DNA of 64,000 nt from CAVQBP01 sp963723205 (GCA_963723205.1 CAVRQC010000024.1:62001-126000), one strand, 5' to 3'; shown: positions 19,930-29,225, counted from the stretch's first letter. Notes: generated from the letters alone by a model not told the origin. Program-made: numbers and translations.

Positions 19930-20987
19930 ACGGAATTAATTGCTATTACCAGCATTATAACTATCTGAAGAGGATGTAGAACAATATTAAGAAGTACATT
20001 TTGCCTGCTGTTTAATGAAATAAATACCCGAACCAAAATAATTAGTATTACGGGAACCACGAAATAAATATTATCCCTTACAAGAAAAAGCGGATAAATA
20101 AAAAAAACTGAATAAAGTAATATAAGGAGCAAAAAAAATATAATATTAGTTTTAAAACCTGGGAAAAAATTTTTAGAGAATCCGTTAAAAGAATCGATAA
20201 AGTTATTATACATCCTGCAGGAAACTGAATTTTCGCCCAGGGCAGTTAGAATTGAATAGCCTTTATTTTTAAGCAACCGGGCTAATTCCATATCTTCCAC
20301 AACCTCATTTGCTACTCTTTTATGTCCGCCAACATTGTCATATGTTTTTTTATCAATCATTATAAATTGGCCATTTGCCGCTGTAAAGGATTTATTCCGG
20401 GATGAAAAGACTTTTTTTAAAGGGAGAAGACTTAACAGAAAAAGATTCATCAAAGGAACAACCAGCCATTCACCAATTGTATTTATTTGCTGGGTAGGGA
20501 AGCATGATAGCAAATTTAATTTTTTATCTTCAAAAATATTCATACTTGTGCTTAGTGCGTTATCTGAAAGTCTTACGTCTGAATCAATAAATAATAATAT
20601 TTCACCAGTCGAATTCTCCGCTAATTGGTTACATGCCCAATTCTTTCCCTGCCATTCTGCAGGTAGCGGTTTGCCCTGCAGTAATCTGATCTTCTTATTA
20701 TTTGCAGATATATCTTTAACAATATTATAAGTATTATCTGAAGATTCATCATCAAGAACAATTACTTCAAAGTTAGTGTAACCCTGGTTTAAAACTGACT
20801 GCAGACAATATTTAATATTTGACTCTTCGTTTCTTGCCGGAATTAAAACAGATACAAATTTTTTCAAGAGTATTTCTTTATTCAGAGTCTCTATCTTGGG
20901 TGCGGTTAAATAATTGTAAAATGTAATAATAAATAAAACTAAAAGGACAGAAGTATTAATGTAGAAACTAAAAGATTCTAAACTCAT
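19881..20987 (-). CDS. cruC: Family 2 glycosyltransferase, probable carotenoid glucosyltransferase (CruC-like)
   Basis: 368-aa GT2 enzyme with an N-terminal membrane segment (about 10-27), catalytic motifs VLIPARNEESN, VLDDESSDNT and FIDSDVRLS, and three C-terminal membrane segments. In Chlorobium, CruC transfers glucose to the hydroxyl of chlorobactene-type carotenoids and works with the acyltransferase CruD. The same pair occurs here in order between crtD and cruF. Family membership is clear from motifs; carotenoid specificity is inferred from operon position. It overlaps cruF by 49 nt and follows the acyltransferase gene by 5 nt. Confidence 0.75.
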   Translation of the reverse strand: MSLESFSFYINTSVLLVLFIITFYNYLTAPKIETLNKEILLKKFVSVLIPARNEESNIKYCLQSVLNQGYTNFEVIVLDDESSDNTYNIVKDISANNKKIRLLQGKPLPAEWQGKNWACNQLAENSTGEILLFIDSDVRLSDNALSTSMNIFEDKKLNLLSCFPTQQINTIGEWLVVPLMNLFLLSLLPLKKVFSSRNKSFTAANGQFIMIDKKTYDNVGGHKRVANEVVEDMELARLLKNKGYSILTALGENSVSCRMYNNFIDSFNGFSKNFFPGFKTNIIFFLLLILLYSVFFIYPLFLVRDNIYFVVPVILIILVRVFISLNSRQNVLLNIVLHPLQIVIMLVIAINSVWQNKMKNIYWKGRKI

Positions 20988-20992
20988 GGTTA

Positions 20993-21655
20993 TTAACTTT
21001 TTCTAAAAAGATCCTGTTGATATTTATTGACAAATACAGCTTTGTTTAATTCATCAAGATTCTGATGAAATTCATTAATATATAATTGACAATCAGAGCA
21101 AATTGTTTCTGCCTTTAATATTTTTCCGAACCTTGCAATTACAGCAGGTTTCTTTTCGTTAAAGTATTGAATTTTGAAAGCTATAGGAATTACAACAATT
21201 TCAGCAGGCATATTTTCAATAAATAACTTTAATCCTTTTTTTATTGTTAATGGCCGCTTTTCAAAAGGTTCAATTGAGCCCTGAGGATAAATTACTGCAA
21301 GATTATCTTGATTTTTTAAAAATTCCCTTGTGTATTTAACTGTAGTTAAAAGACCGCTTACACTGTCAGGATTTATGGAGTAAGCTCCCAGCTTTTGAAA
21401 GAACCAGAACCTCTTTAACTGCTCTTCAAGCATCATTATATGCATCTTTCTGTTGGAAAAATTCTTTATTATATAATCGATAAAGAAACCATCCCACCAG
21501 CTGATATGATTAGGCGTAACAACAATACTTAAATTATTATCAATATGCGGATAACTGTTTACTAAATAATAGTTTGCAAAATTTTTCTTCAGCAGATTAT
21601 CAATGTAAAAATCAAATAAAAAGCGTGCCCAGTTTTTGTGCTCTGCTTTAATCAT
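20993..21655 (-). CDS. cruD: PlsC-like acyltransferase, probable carotenoid-glucoside acyltransferase (CruD-like)
   Basis: 220-aa acyltransferase of the PlsC/LPLAT superfamily. The catalytic motif appears as NHISWWDG (the NHxxxxD box) and the second block as YPQGSIEPF. CruD of green sulfur bacteria adds a fatty acid to glucosylated carotenoid; this gene sits directly before the CruC-like glycosyltransferase. A role in phospholipid synthesis cannot be excluded from the fold alone, but the tight carotenoid context (4-5 nt gaps on both sides) favours the CruD role. Confidence 0.72.
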   Translation of the reverse strand: MIKAEHKNWARFLFDFYIDNLLKKNFANYYLVNSYPHIDNNLSIVVTPNHISWWDGFFIDYIIKNFSNRKMHIMMLEEQLKRFWFFQKLGAYSINPDSVSGLLTTVKYTREFLKNQDNLAVIYPQGSIEPFEKRPLTIKKGLKLFIENMPAEIVVIPIAFKIQYFNEKKPAVIARFGKILKAETICSDCQLYINEFHQNLDELNKAVFVNKYQQDLFRKS

Positions 21656-21659
21656 TGGA

Positions 21660-23165
21660 TTAATTATATTTTTTCATAATTTTATTTGCTGTTAATTCTC
21701 CCGACGAAATTACTAGTGGTATTCCACCCCCGGGATGCGCACTCCCGCCACAAAAATATAGACCATCAAATATTTTTGAACAGTTTTGCTGTCTGAGAAA
21801 AGCTGCCTGTCTGCTGTTTGAGGAAATTCCGTATATGCTCCCCATATAGCTGTTTGTATTCTTCTCAATATCTACCGGAGACATAATATTTTCTGAAATA
21901 ATTTTTTCTCTCAAGTTTATTTTCAAAATATCATTTATTTTATTAAGAATTTTTTCTTTTGTCTTCTTTATTTCTTTATGCCAGTTCTGGTTTTGGATAT
22001 AGGGTGCATTGATCATGACAAACCAGTTCTCATAACCATCGGGAGCATCATCTTTCTTAAATTTTGAAGAAATGTAGATATATATTGTCGGATCATCGGG
22101 GCAAACTTTTTTATCAAATATATCTTCAAATTCTTTTTTATAATCTTTTGAAAAAAGTATATTGTGAATTTCAAGATTATCATGAATATCCTTGACTCCC
22201 CAATAAAAAACTAATGCCGAAGAAGAGGGTTCAGGATGATCCTTTTTTATTGTTTCTTTTGATATCTCATTATTCAATAGATGCTTATAAGTATAATTAG
22301 AATCGGCATTTGAGATTACAATATCAAAATTCTCTTCATAGTGACCGGATATTTCAGAATTAATATGAATGCCCTTCACTTTTTTAGATTTGTCTATTAA
22401 AATATTTTCTACATTATACTTTAAGAAAAACTTCACTCCGTTTTTAACTGCCAGTTTTTGTAGAGCAGAAGGAATTTCGGAAATTCCTTCACCTACAAAA
22501 AAACCGCCTAAATTATATTCTACATGAGGTATTATATTTAGTGTTGCAGGAGCTTTAAATGGATTTGAACCATTGTAGGTTGCATACCTGTCGAAAAGCT
22601 GAATTGTTTTATCATCCTTGAAAAATTTTGCATTCGCTTCATGCATTACCCTGAAAATATCAATCTTCCAGATATTTAACAGAGTCTTTAATGCCGCAGA
22701 ATTTAAAAAAGTTGACGGATCGTGAATATTGTTAAAGATGAATAAATCGGCAGTTAAATCATAGATGTTCCTGGAATAATTAAAATATCTTTTTATATCA
22801 TTCTTATTATCCAGAGTTTTTCTGTTAATCTCTCCGGCAAACTTATCAACATCATTATAGGCAATTATCTCAGTACGGTCAGTATAAAAATATTTATTAA
22901 GTATATTAAGCTTTTTAATTGTTAAGTAATTATTTATATCTTCACCGCAGTGTTTGAAAATTTTTTCAAGAACGAATGGCATAGTTAATACTGAAGGACC
23001 GGAATCAAATCTGAATCCATTGTTTTTAATTTCTCCTGCTTTCCCTCCGATGAAAGAATTTTTTTCAAATACAGAGACATCAAAGCCATTATGAGCAAGT
23101 TTAATAGAAGCGGTTAATCCTCCGATACCCGCCCCAATAATTGCTATCTTCAATTTTCTTTTCAT
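21660..23165 (-). CDS. crtD: CrtI-family desaturase, probable 1-hydroxycarotenoid 3,4-desaturase (CrtD)
   Basis: 501-aa FAD-dependent carotenoid desaturase. The dinucleotide-binding motif is IIGAGIGGLTASIKLAHNG (about 9-27) followed by EKNSFIGGKAGE, and the C-terminal CrtI signature is FCGGSAHPGGGIPLVISSG. The operon already contains a phytoene desaturase (25246-26730). This second copy resembles the CrtD group of Bacteroidota, which introduces the 3',4' double bond after hydration. The two paralogues are clearly different in sequence. It overlaps crtYcd by 4 nt. The substrate step is inferred. Confidence 0.78.
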   Translation of the reverse strand: MKRKLKIAIIGAGIGGLTASIKLAHNGFDVSVFEKNSFIGGKAGEIKNNGFRFDSGPSVLTMPFVLEKIFKHCGEDINNYLTIKKLNILNKYFYTDRTEIIAYNDVDKFAGEINRKTLDNKNDIKRYFNYSRNIYDLTADLFIFNNIHDPSTFLNSAALKTLLNIWKIDIFRVMHEANAKFFKDDKTIQLFDRYATYNGSNPFKAPATLNIIPHVEYNLGGFFVGEGISEIPSALQKLAVKNGVKFFLKYNVENILIDKSKKVKGIHINSEISGHYEENFDIVISNADSNYTYKHLLNNEISKETIKKDHPEPSSSALVFYWGVKDIHDNLEIHNILFSKDYKKEFEDIFDKKVCPDDPTIYIYISSKFKKDDAPDGYENWFVMINAPYIQNQNWHKEIKKTKEKILNKINDILKINLREKIISENIMSPVDIEKNTNSYMGSIYGISSNSRQAAFLRQQNCSKIFDGLYFCGGSAHPGGGIPLVISSGELTANKIMKKYN

Positions 23166-23839
23166 TTTCTCCCGCTTTTTATATATATAAACAGATAAAG
23201 TGAGAGAAGGGTGTATGAATAAAAGAAATCCTCGACGGGAATTGTCAAAAAACGAATACCCCAGATTGCTTCGGGATTATAAATTACTATTGGAAGAGAA
23301 GTAAGAAAATAATTAACTATGATAAATGGAATAAAAGTAATAGAAATAAAAATCCAATATAATTTAGATGATAAGATATCATTAAATAAGAACAATGCTA
23401 CAAGCAAAAAAACAGCACAAAAAATCAATACTGTAAAAGTATAATATTGATTTATATAAACCACTGAAAGTATTAATAAAACTGCTGTTATGAATGCCGG
23501 GTAAATTCTTTTTAAATGTAATTCGTTATTAATTATTTTTTTTTGCAAATAAAATTTTATTGTTTCATACAGGAAGATTGAACTATATGGAATTGTAATA
23601 AAAAACAAAATCTCTTCCAGTGGAAGGCTGAACAAATAAATCCCATTTATATATTGAGTATTAAAATACCAGTCGCTCCGTTTAACGGCAAATATATCCC
23701 ACAATATAAATATACTTCCAACTGTAAGTATTGAAATCGATAACTCCCTCAATTTCTTATAGAATTTTATCTTCTTTTCAAAGGAAAAAACAAGGGGAAT
23801 AATTATTATGATAATATTTAATATTAAATAATAACTCAT
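23162..23839 (-). CDS. crtY: Lycopene beta-cyclase, membrane heterodimer-type fused CrtYcd
   Basis: 225-aa membrane protein with two homologous halves, each ending in the cyclase motif: FSLPLEEILFFITIPYSSIF (about 70-89) and LTIPVEDFFYSYTLLSL (about 195-211). This is the CrtYcd arrangement (lycopene cyclase domain proteins) of Bacteroidota, Actinobacteria and fungi. It makes beta rings from psi ends. With CruF acting on the other end, a monocyclic gamma-carotene skeleton is expected. It overlaps crtD by 4 nt and abuts the unknown upstream gene. Confidence 0.83.
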   Translation of the reverse strand: MSYYLILNIIIIIIPLVFSFEKKIKFYKKLRELSISILTVGSIFILWDIFAVKRSDWYFNTQYINGIYLFSLPLEEILFFITIPYSSIFLYETIKFYLQKKIINNELHLKRIYPAFITAVLLILSVVYINQYYTFTVLIFCAVFLLVALFLFNDILSSKLYWIFISITFIPFIIVNYFLTSLPIVIYNPEAIWGIRFLTIPVEDFFYSYTLLSLYLFIYIKSGRK

Positions 23840-24424
23840 TTATTTCCTTGAATACTCAGGAAAACTTTTTGTAAGCAGATTTATTTGTTTGGCTGAAAGT
23901 CTTCCTGAGCTTAATATATATTGAACAATACCATTTTGAATCTTTTCGCTTAATTTAGAATAATCTTTCCGGCATAATAAAAATACAATCTCATCTTTAT
24001 CTCTTTCTCTTTCATTAGAATAACCTAAAATTCCGGGTACATTGTCAAGTATCGAAAACCTGATAAACCTGATTTCCAGGTTACCCGGTTCTTCATTTAC
24101 TGCTGTTTTTAAAATATCCATGGAAGAATTAAAATGACTTAATTTATTAAAAGGCCAGAATGCGTGTTTTGCCCTTAATGCTTCAACTCCTCCGTAATAA
24201 GCAAGGATTATCGGGGGATATTGTGATAAAGTATCGGAAAAATTTTTTATAATTAAGCTGTCAAGTTTGTTTAAGTCATTTTCATCATCAACGGAAGAGT
24301 AATATAAATTCCTGATTATTTCTAAAGTAACATCATTAAAAGGTTTGTTCTGAGCAAACCCGTTCTTGAATGTTACCAGTAATAAAATCACCAAAAAAAA
24401 CATATAATTTTTTGTACGGATCAT
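23840..24424 (-). CDS. Exported protein of unknown function in the carotenoid operon
   Basis: 194-aa protein with a signal peptide (about 1-24, ending NGFAQ). The mature part is helical and TPR-like: a conserved-looking stretch PPIILAYYGGVEALRAKHAF (about 71-90) continues with WPFNKLSHF, then a region measuring repeated helices to the end. I recall comparable small exported proteins in carotenoid clusters of other Bacteroidota, but no function is established. Tight spacing (4 nt after crtB, 0 nt before crtYcd) shows it belongs to the operon. Possible roles are pigment delivery or an accessory to membrane enzymes; these are guesses. Confidence 0.6.
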   Translation of the reverse strand: MIRTKNYMFFLVILLLVTFKNGFAQNKPFNDVTLEIIRNLYYSSVDDENDLNKLDSLIIKNFSDTLSQYPPIILAYYGGVEALRAKHAFWPFNKLSHFNSSMDILKTAVNEEPGNLEIRFIRFSILDNVPGILGYSNERERDKDEIVFLLCRKDYSKLSEKIQNGIVQYILSSGRLSAKQINLLTKSFPEYSRK

Positions 24425-24428
24425 TTCT

Positions 24429-25271
24429 TCAAGTAACCTTTAATATTTTAACTTCTATTATTGATTTCATAAGTAAAATCAACTTGTGCAAATTTGATAT
24501 TCTTATTCTTTTTCTAAGAAGTTCATCTACTTTTAAGGATTTTATTTTATTAAAAAGCATATAGTAATACATATATGCAGAATAAACTCCCAGCTTAACT
24601 CCGATTGGAAGCTTTTTTATTCCTTTTAGTGCATCTTTAAAATCTTCTTCTATTTCAATTTCCAGTTTTTGCTTAATAAAATCAGTAATATTATTATTGC
24701 TGTGAACATCAGGTAAATAGATCCTTTTACGCTCTTCGAGGTCACTTTTTATATCCCGCAAAAAATTAACTTTTTGAAATGCAGAACCCAATTTCTTGGC
24801 AAAGAATTTCAGGTCGTTGTATTTGTCATTATTTCCTTTAACAAAAACTTTCAGGCACATTAGTCCAACAACTTCTGCGGAACCGTAGATATAATCATCA
24901 TAATCTTTTCTGCCATAAGAGGAATTTGAAAGATCTCTTTCCATGCTGTCTAAAAAAGAATCTATAAGCTCGATATCTATGTTGTATTCATAAACAATTT
25001 TTTGAAAAGTATGTATTACCGAATTAGTAGAGATACCCGATTTTATAGCATCATAAGTATCTGCTCGAAATTTTAATAATAATGATTCTTTATCATATCC
25101 ATGAAAAGAATCAACAATTTCATCCGCTAATCTTACATAGCTGTAAATGGCATATATAGCATCTCTGTATTCCGGCGCAAATGCTTTTATTCCCAAACTG
25201 AATGAAGTGGAATAAGCATTAGTAATTTTTTTACTTATTGTAAAGCTAGTTTGATGATAAAGTTGTATCAT
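24429..25271 (-). CDS. crtB: Phytoene synthase
   Basis: 280-aa enzyme condensing two geranylgeranyl diphosphates to phytoene, the entry to the carotenoid pathway. The two aspartate-rich motifs are DEIVD (50-54, in YVRLADEIVDSFHG) and the second in VNFLRDIKSDLEERKRIYLP. Length is slightly short but complete. Its start lies 26 nt inside crtI, so the two are translationally coupled, the usual crtIB arrangement. Confidence 0.95.
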   Translation of the reverse strand: MIQLYHQTSFTISKKITNAYSTSFSLGIKAFAPEYRDAIYAIYSYVRLADEIVDSFHGYDKESLLLKFRADTYDAIKSGISTNSVIHTFQKIVYEYNIDIELIDSFLDSMERDLSNSSYGRKDYDDYIYGSAEVVGLMCLKVFVKGNNDKYNDLKFFAKKLGSAFQKVNFLRDIKSDLEERKRIYLPDVHSNNNITDFIKQKLEIEIEEDFKDALKGIKKLPIGVKLGVYSAYMYYYMLFNKIKSLKVDELLRKRIRISNLHKLILLMKSIIEVKILKVT

Positions 25272-26730
25272 ATTCTATTCTCTCCATTACTAATTTTGAA
25301 CTAATTATTACCATAGGAAGGCCTGTACCCGGTATAGTTGAAGCACCTACATAATACAGATTAGAGAATTTTTCATCTTTATTTTTTGGCCTGAATGCAG
25401 CAACCTGGTTTAAATCATGTGCTAAGCCCAGACCTGAACCTTTATAAAGATTTAAGGAATTTGCCCAATCATCGGGAGTCAGAATTTTTTTCGTAATTAT
25501 ATTATTCTTTATATCATAACCTGTCCTGTTGGACAAATCATTGATAATATTTTCGGCTAGTTCTTCTTTATCGTGCCAATCTTTTTTATATCTTAAATCC
25601 GGGACTGGACAGAGTATAAATAAATTTTCACAACCTTCGGGTGCACAGCTTTCTTCTGATTTTGAAAGGGCATTAACATAATAGTATGGTTTATGCGGAC
25701 TTACCGAAGATGTAAAGATTTTGTCGGCATATCCTCTGAAGTTATTACCAAGAAAATAATTGTGGTGAATTAACTTGTCTATTTTGCCTTTAACGCCCAA
25801 ATAGATTGTAAATGGAGCTAGTGTCCAGTGTAACTTATCGAGTTTATCTTCACTAAATTTTTTTCTCTTTAATACTAATCCCCTGAATGAAGCAGCATCA
25901 GAATTTGATATGAATATATCTGCAGTCCATCTTTTCCCGTTTTGATCTATAAGCTCAGATATTTTTCCATTGCTGTTACCAATCCCGATAATTTCTGTAT
26001 TGAAAATAAACTCAACTTCTCTGTCTTCTAAAATTCTTACAATTTCTTCAACAATTTTGTACATCCCGCCTTTTACTTTCCAGTATCCATTATGCTTCAT
26101 TTCAGTATAGTTGAGCAGAGAATAAATTGCAGGAGTTTTAAATGGTGTAGCACCAAGAAAGAAAGCAACTAAAGAAAAAAGTATTCTTACCTCTTCGGAA
26201 GTGAAGTTTTTTTCAACTTCATTCCAGATTGTTTTGTAGAGATAGGGGATATGCTTAAAAGGAACTTTAGACAAGCTAAAAATATATTCAAGCTTACTGT
26301 TAAAATTTGATCTAACAACTTTTTCTTCAGTATCGTGAAAAAATTCTCCTGCCCTCTCCAAATATGCCTGAGCTTTTCGGGCCAGGTCGGGCTCTACATC
26401 TTTAAATTCATTTTCTAACTTATCAAGTGATTTCCAGATTAAACGGGGCTTATCATTTCCTTCGAAAAATACCTGGTAAAGAGGATCCAATTCTTCAAAC
26501 TCGACAGGATTTTTTAATCCTACCGACTGGAATAATTCATCCATTTCATAAGTCATGCTCATGAAGCTTGGACCCATATCAAATCTGAATCCATCAGATT
26601 CAATGATGTTTAATCTGCCGCCGGGAGTTGAATGTTTTTCAATGACCGTGACTTTATATCCTCTGGCAGACAGACGTAATGCTGTTGATAATCCTCCGAG
26701 GCCTGACCCAATTATAATAGCTCTTTTCAT
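25246..26730 (-). CDS. crtI: Phytoene desaturase
   Basis: 494-aa FAD enzyme converting phytoene to lycopene. FAD-binding motif IIGSGLGGLSTALRLSARG (about 6-24) with EKHSTPGGR, and the C-terminal signature YVGASTIPGTGLPMVIISS. It overlaps crtB by 26 nt. Upstream, only 34 nt separate it from the T9SS DUF4397 gene and I see no terminator hairpin in that gap, so it is read from the light-type promoter at 29224-29254. Confidence 0.93.
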   Translation of the reverse strand: MKRAIIIGSGLGGLSTALRLSARGYKVTVIEKHSTPGGRLNIIESDGFRFDMGPSFMSMTYEMDELFQSVGLKNPVEFEELDPLYQVFFEGNDKPRLIWKSLDKLENEFKDVEPDLARKAQAYLERAGEFFHDTEEKVVRSNFNSKLEYIFSLSKVPFKHIPYLYKTIWNEVEKNFTSEEVRILFSLVAFFLGATPFKTPAIYSLLNYTEMKHNGYWKVKGGMYKIVEEIVRILEDREVEFIFNTEIIGIGNSNGKISELIDQNGKRWTADIFISNSDAASFRGLVLKRKKFSEDKLDKLHWTLAPFTIYLGVKGKIDKLIHHNYFLGNNFRGYADKIFTSSVSPHKPYYYVNALSKSEESCAPEGCENLFILCPVPDLRYKKDWHDKEELAENIINDLSNRTGYDIKNNIITKKILTPDDWANSLNLYKGSGLGLAHDLNQVAAFRPKNKDEKFSNLYYVGASTIPGTGLPMVIISSKLVMERIEYDTTLSSN

Positions 26731-26764
26731 TTGTTTTTCTTAAGTCCTTATTTTTTAACTATCA

Positions 26765-29179
26765 TTATTTCAAGAGTGTCATTTTTTTAGTTTGAATGAA
26801 ATTACCGGCTTTCAATTGGTACAGATAAATACCGCTTGAAAAACCGTTAGCATTAAAATTAATATTGTGATATCCTGCGGTCATGTCTTTATTTAACAAT
26901 GTTGCAACTTCCTGACCTAACATATTAAATACCTTTAGTGTTACAGTCTGATTAACCGGCAGCGAAAATTGAATCTTAGTTGACGGATTAAATGGATTAG
27001 GATAATTTTGTTTTAATTCAAAGTTTACTGGAACCGAAACTTCTGAAGTCTCAATACCGGTTAAAGTGCTAAATTGTACAACAGTACCATTTGCTAAAGC
27101 GGCAAGAATACCAAAAGATGATCCGTTTTCATTACCTGATGGATTTAGAAATCCTGATGCAAAAACTGCTGCAGTTTCACCTGCAAGTCCATTTAAATCA
27201 GCTTGAAGTGATGTAACTATTGCACTATTGTCATTTCCAGGAGTAATATCTAATGTATAAAGTGAAGGATTTACAGCAATATAATCAGTTAAATCTTTGT
27301 AAGCAGCATCATCGACTAATGTTGCAATACCCCTGGCTATGACGTCAACTGTCGGAGCATCTGTTGCACCGTGTAAAACAAAGAACTCTACTTTTGTGGA
27401 ATCAAAAGCTGATTCTCTTGCCATATCATTTACAAACAATGTGAAAGAAGTATTATTTCCATCCGGATTTGCTGAATATGTTCCCGGATCTAAAACACCG
27501 TTTGCAAACGCTATATAAGTCCCGCCTGCGTTTAGAGTAACTTGAAAGTTCTTTAAAGTATCTGTAATAGAGGAACTATTTGAAGGAGCAACTCCAATAT
27601 TTAATTCTACCCCGGCTGGTGCATTAATAAAAGGAGTAGCTTTTCTGAAACCGAAATCGTCTAATAATAAACTGCCGTTTAAATATATATCTACAGGATC
27701 AGCATTCACGTCTGCAGAATTGTGTATTACTTGTAATCTTGCGTTCGATCTAAATTGAACAACAGTTCCATTAGGCAAAGCGGCAAAAACACCAAAAGCA
27801 TTTCCCTCCTGATTATTTGCAGGATCTAAAAAGCCCGAAGCAAAAACCACAGCACTTGACCCGCTTAATCCATTCAAGTCCGCCAAGACTGAAGTAACAA
27901 CAGTATTATTATCATCACCGGGTGTAATATCTAAGGAATAGGTTGCAGGATTTACTTCAATATAAGGAGTAATATCACCATAAGCAGCATCATCAACTAA
28001 TTTACTGATCCCACGGGCAAGAATATCAACTGTTGGAGCATCGGAAGAACCATGTAATACAAAGAAATCAACTTTTGTTGAATCCATTGATGATTCTCTT
28101 GCTACATCATTTACAAACAATGTGAATGCAGTGCTCCTTCCATCCGGATTTGCTTTATACATTCCAGGATCTAGTACCCCGTTAGCAAAAGCAACATAAG
28201 TTTTACCTGCATTAAGAGTGACCTGAAAGTTCTTTAAAGTATCATTAATAGATGAACTATTTGAAGGTGCAATGCCGATATTTAATTCTACCCCGGCTGG
28301 TGCATTGATAAAAGGAGTAGCTTTTCTGAAACCAAAATCATCTAATAATAAACTGCCGTTTAAATATATATCGACAGGATCAGCGTTAGTATCAGCAGAA
28401 TTATGAATTACCTGTAACCTGGCATTCGGTTGAAATTGAACAACAGTTCCATTAGGCAAAGCGGCAAAAACACCAAAGGCTTTTCCATTCTGATTGTTTG
28501 CAGGATCTAAAAATCCTGAAGCAAAGACTACAGCACTTGCACCACTTAATCCATTTAAATCTGCTAATACCGAAGTGACAACAGTATTATTATCATTCCC
28601 GGGTGTAATATCTAATGAATAGGCTGAAGGGTCTACTTCCAAATAGGGAGTGATATCACCATAGGCAGCATCATCGATTAATTTACCAACACCACGGGCA
28701 AGAATATCAACAGTAGGAGCATCAGTGGCACCATGAAGAACAAAGAAGTCAACTTTACTTGCGTTGAAAGCTGATTCTCTGGCCATATCTTTTACAAACA
28801 ATGTAAATGCAGTGCTTTTACCATCGGGATTAGCAGCATAATCTGCCGGATTCAGAACTCCATCAGCAATTGCTACATAAGTTCCTCCTGCACTGAGAGT
28901 AACAGGGAAATTTTTCAAAGTATCATTTACAGAACTAGTGTTTGCTGGAGCTACCCCAATATTTAATAAAACACCTGCTGGTGCATCAATAAAACTTGTT
29001 GCCGTTCTGAATTTGAAATTATCTAGCAGAAGAGAACCATTTAAATAGATATCAACAGAATCAGCTGCTACATCAGCTGAATTATGTATTATCTGTATTC
29101 TTGCTGTTTGTGCAAAAGAATAGGAAGATAATAACAGTAAGATCATGATTACAGCATTTGTTACTTTTGGTAGTTTCAT
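26765..29179 (-). CDS. T9SS-sorted surface protein with tandem DUF4397 domains, first gene of the carotenoid operon
   Basis: 804-aa exported protein. Signal peptide about 1-23. Three units of 227 residues follow, each with two DUF4397-like halves: one begins ARLQVIHNSAD and the other VDFFVLHGATDAPTVD. The last 80 residues are a type IX secretion sorting domain (KQNYPNPFNPSTKIQFSLP, later SSGIYLYQL and KKMTLLK). The mature protein should be on the cell surface or secreted. The promoter and AAGGAG ribosome site are clear, and crtI follows after 34 nt with no hairpin, so it should be co-expressed with the carotenoid genes. DUF4397 has no proven activity; adhesion or matrix roles are commonly supposed. 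Confidence 0.88.
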   Translation of the reverse strand: MKLPKVTNAVIMILLLLSSYSFAQTARIQIIHNSADVAADSVDIYLNGSLLLDNFKFRTATSFIDAPAGVLLNIGVAPANTSSVNDTLKNFPVTLSAGGTYVAIADGVLNPADYAANPDGKSTAFTLFVKDMARESAFNASKVDFFVLHGATDAPTVDILARGVGKLIDDAAYGDITPYLEVDPSAYSLDITPGNDNNTVVTSVLADLNGLSGASAVVFASGFLDPANNQNGKAFGVFAALPNGTVVQFQPNARLQVIHNSADTNADPVDIYLNGSLLLDDFGFRKATPFINAPAGVELNIGIAPSNSSSINDTLKNFQVTLNAGKTYVAFANGVLDPGMYKANPDGRSTAFTLFVNDVARESSMDSTKVDFFVLHGSSDAPTVDILARGISKLVDDAAYGDITPYIEVNPATYSLDITPGDDNNTVVTSVLADLNGLSGSSAVVFASGFLDPANNQEGNAFGVFAALPNGTVVQFRSNARLQVIHNSADVNADPVDIYLNGSLLLDDFGFRKATPFINAPAGVELNIGVAPSNSSSITDTLKNFQVTLNAGGTYIAFANGVLDPGTYSANPDGNNTSFTLFVNDMARESAFDSTKVEFFVLHGATDAPTVDVIARGIATLVDDAAYKDLTDYIAVNPSLYTLDITPGNDNSAIVTSLQADLNGLAGETAAVFASGFLNPSGNENGSSFGILAALANGTVVQFSTLTGIETSEVSVPVNFELKQNYPNPFNPSTKIQFSLPVNQTVTLKVFNMLGQEVATLLNKDMTAGYHNINFNANGFSSGIYLYQLKAGNFIQTKKMTLLK
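26980..29110 (-). repeat. 681-bp tandem coding repeat (three units)
   Basis: The DUF4397 gene repeats with a period of exactly 681 bp. The same coding block starts at 27661, 28342 and 29023. The first two of these share near-identical bases over tens of nucleotides (for example CTAATAATAAACTGCC), while the third (protein N-terminal unit) is more diverged. Approximate limits are given; the 227-codon period keeps frame. Confidence 0.85.
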
Positions 29180-29204
29180 ATTCGCTCCTTTTTATTTATT
29201 TATG

Positions 29205-29225
29205 TGTCTAGAAAAAACCTAGACA
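29205..29225 (-). promoter_or_regulatory. Inverted repeat in the leader of the DUF4397-carotenoid operon
   Basis: Arms TGTCTAG (29205-29211) and CTAGACA (29219-29225) flank a 7-nt A-rich spacer. It overlaps the end of the -7 box and the expected transcript start. It could be an extra operator (its TAGACAA word matches the direct repeat in the promoter) or a small hairpin. Confidence 0.4.

Noticed and set aside
27000..29100. Repeated DNA considered as a CRISPR array
   Set aside because: The period is 681 bp and coding, with no short repeat-spacer pattern and no cas genes.
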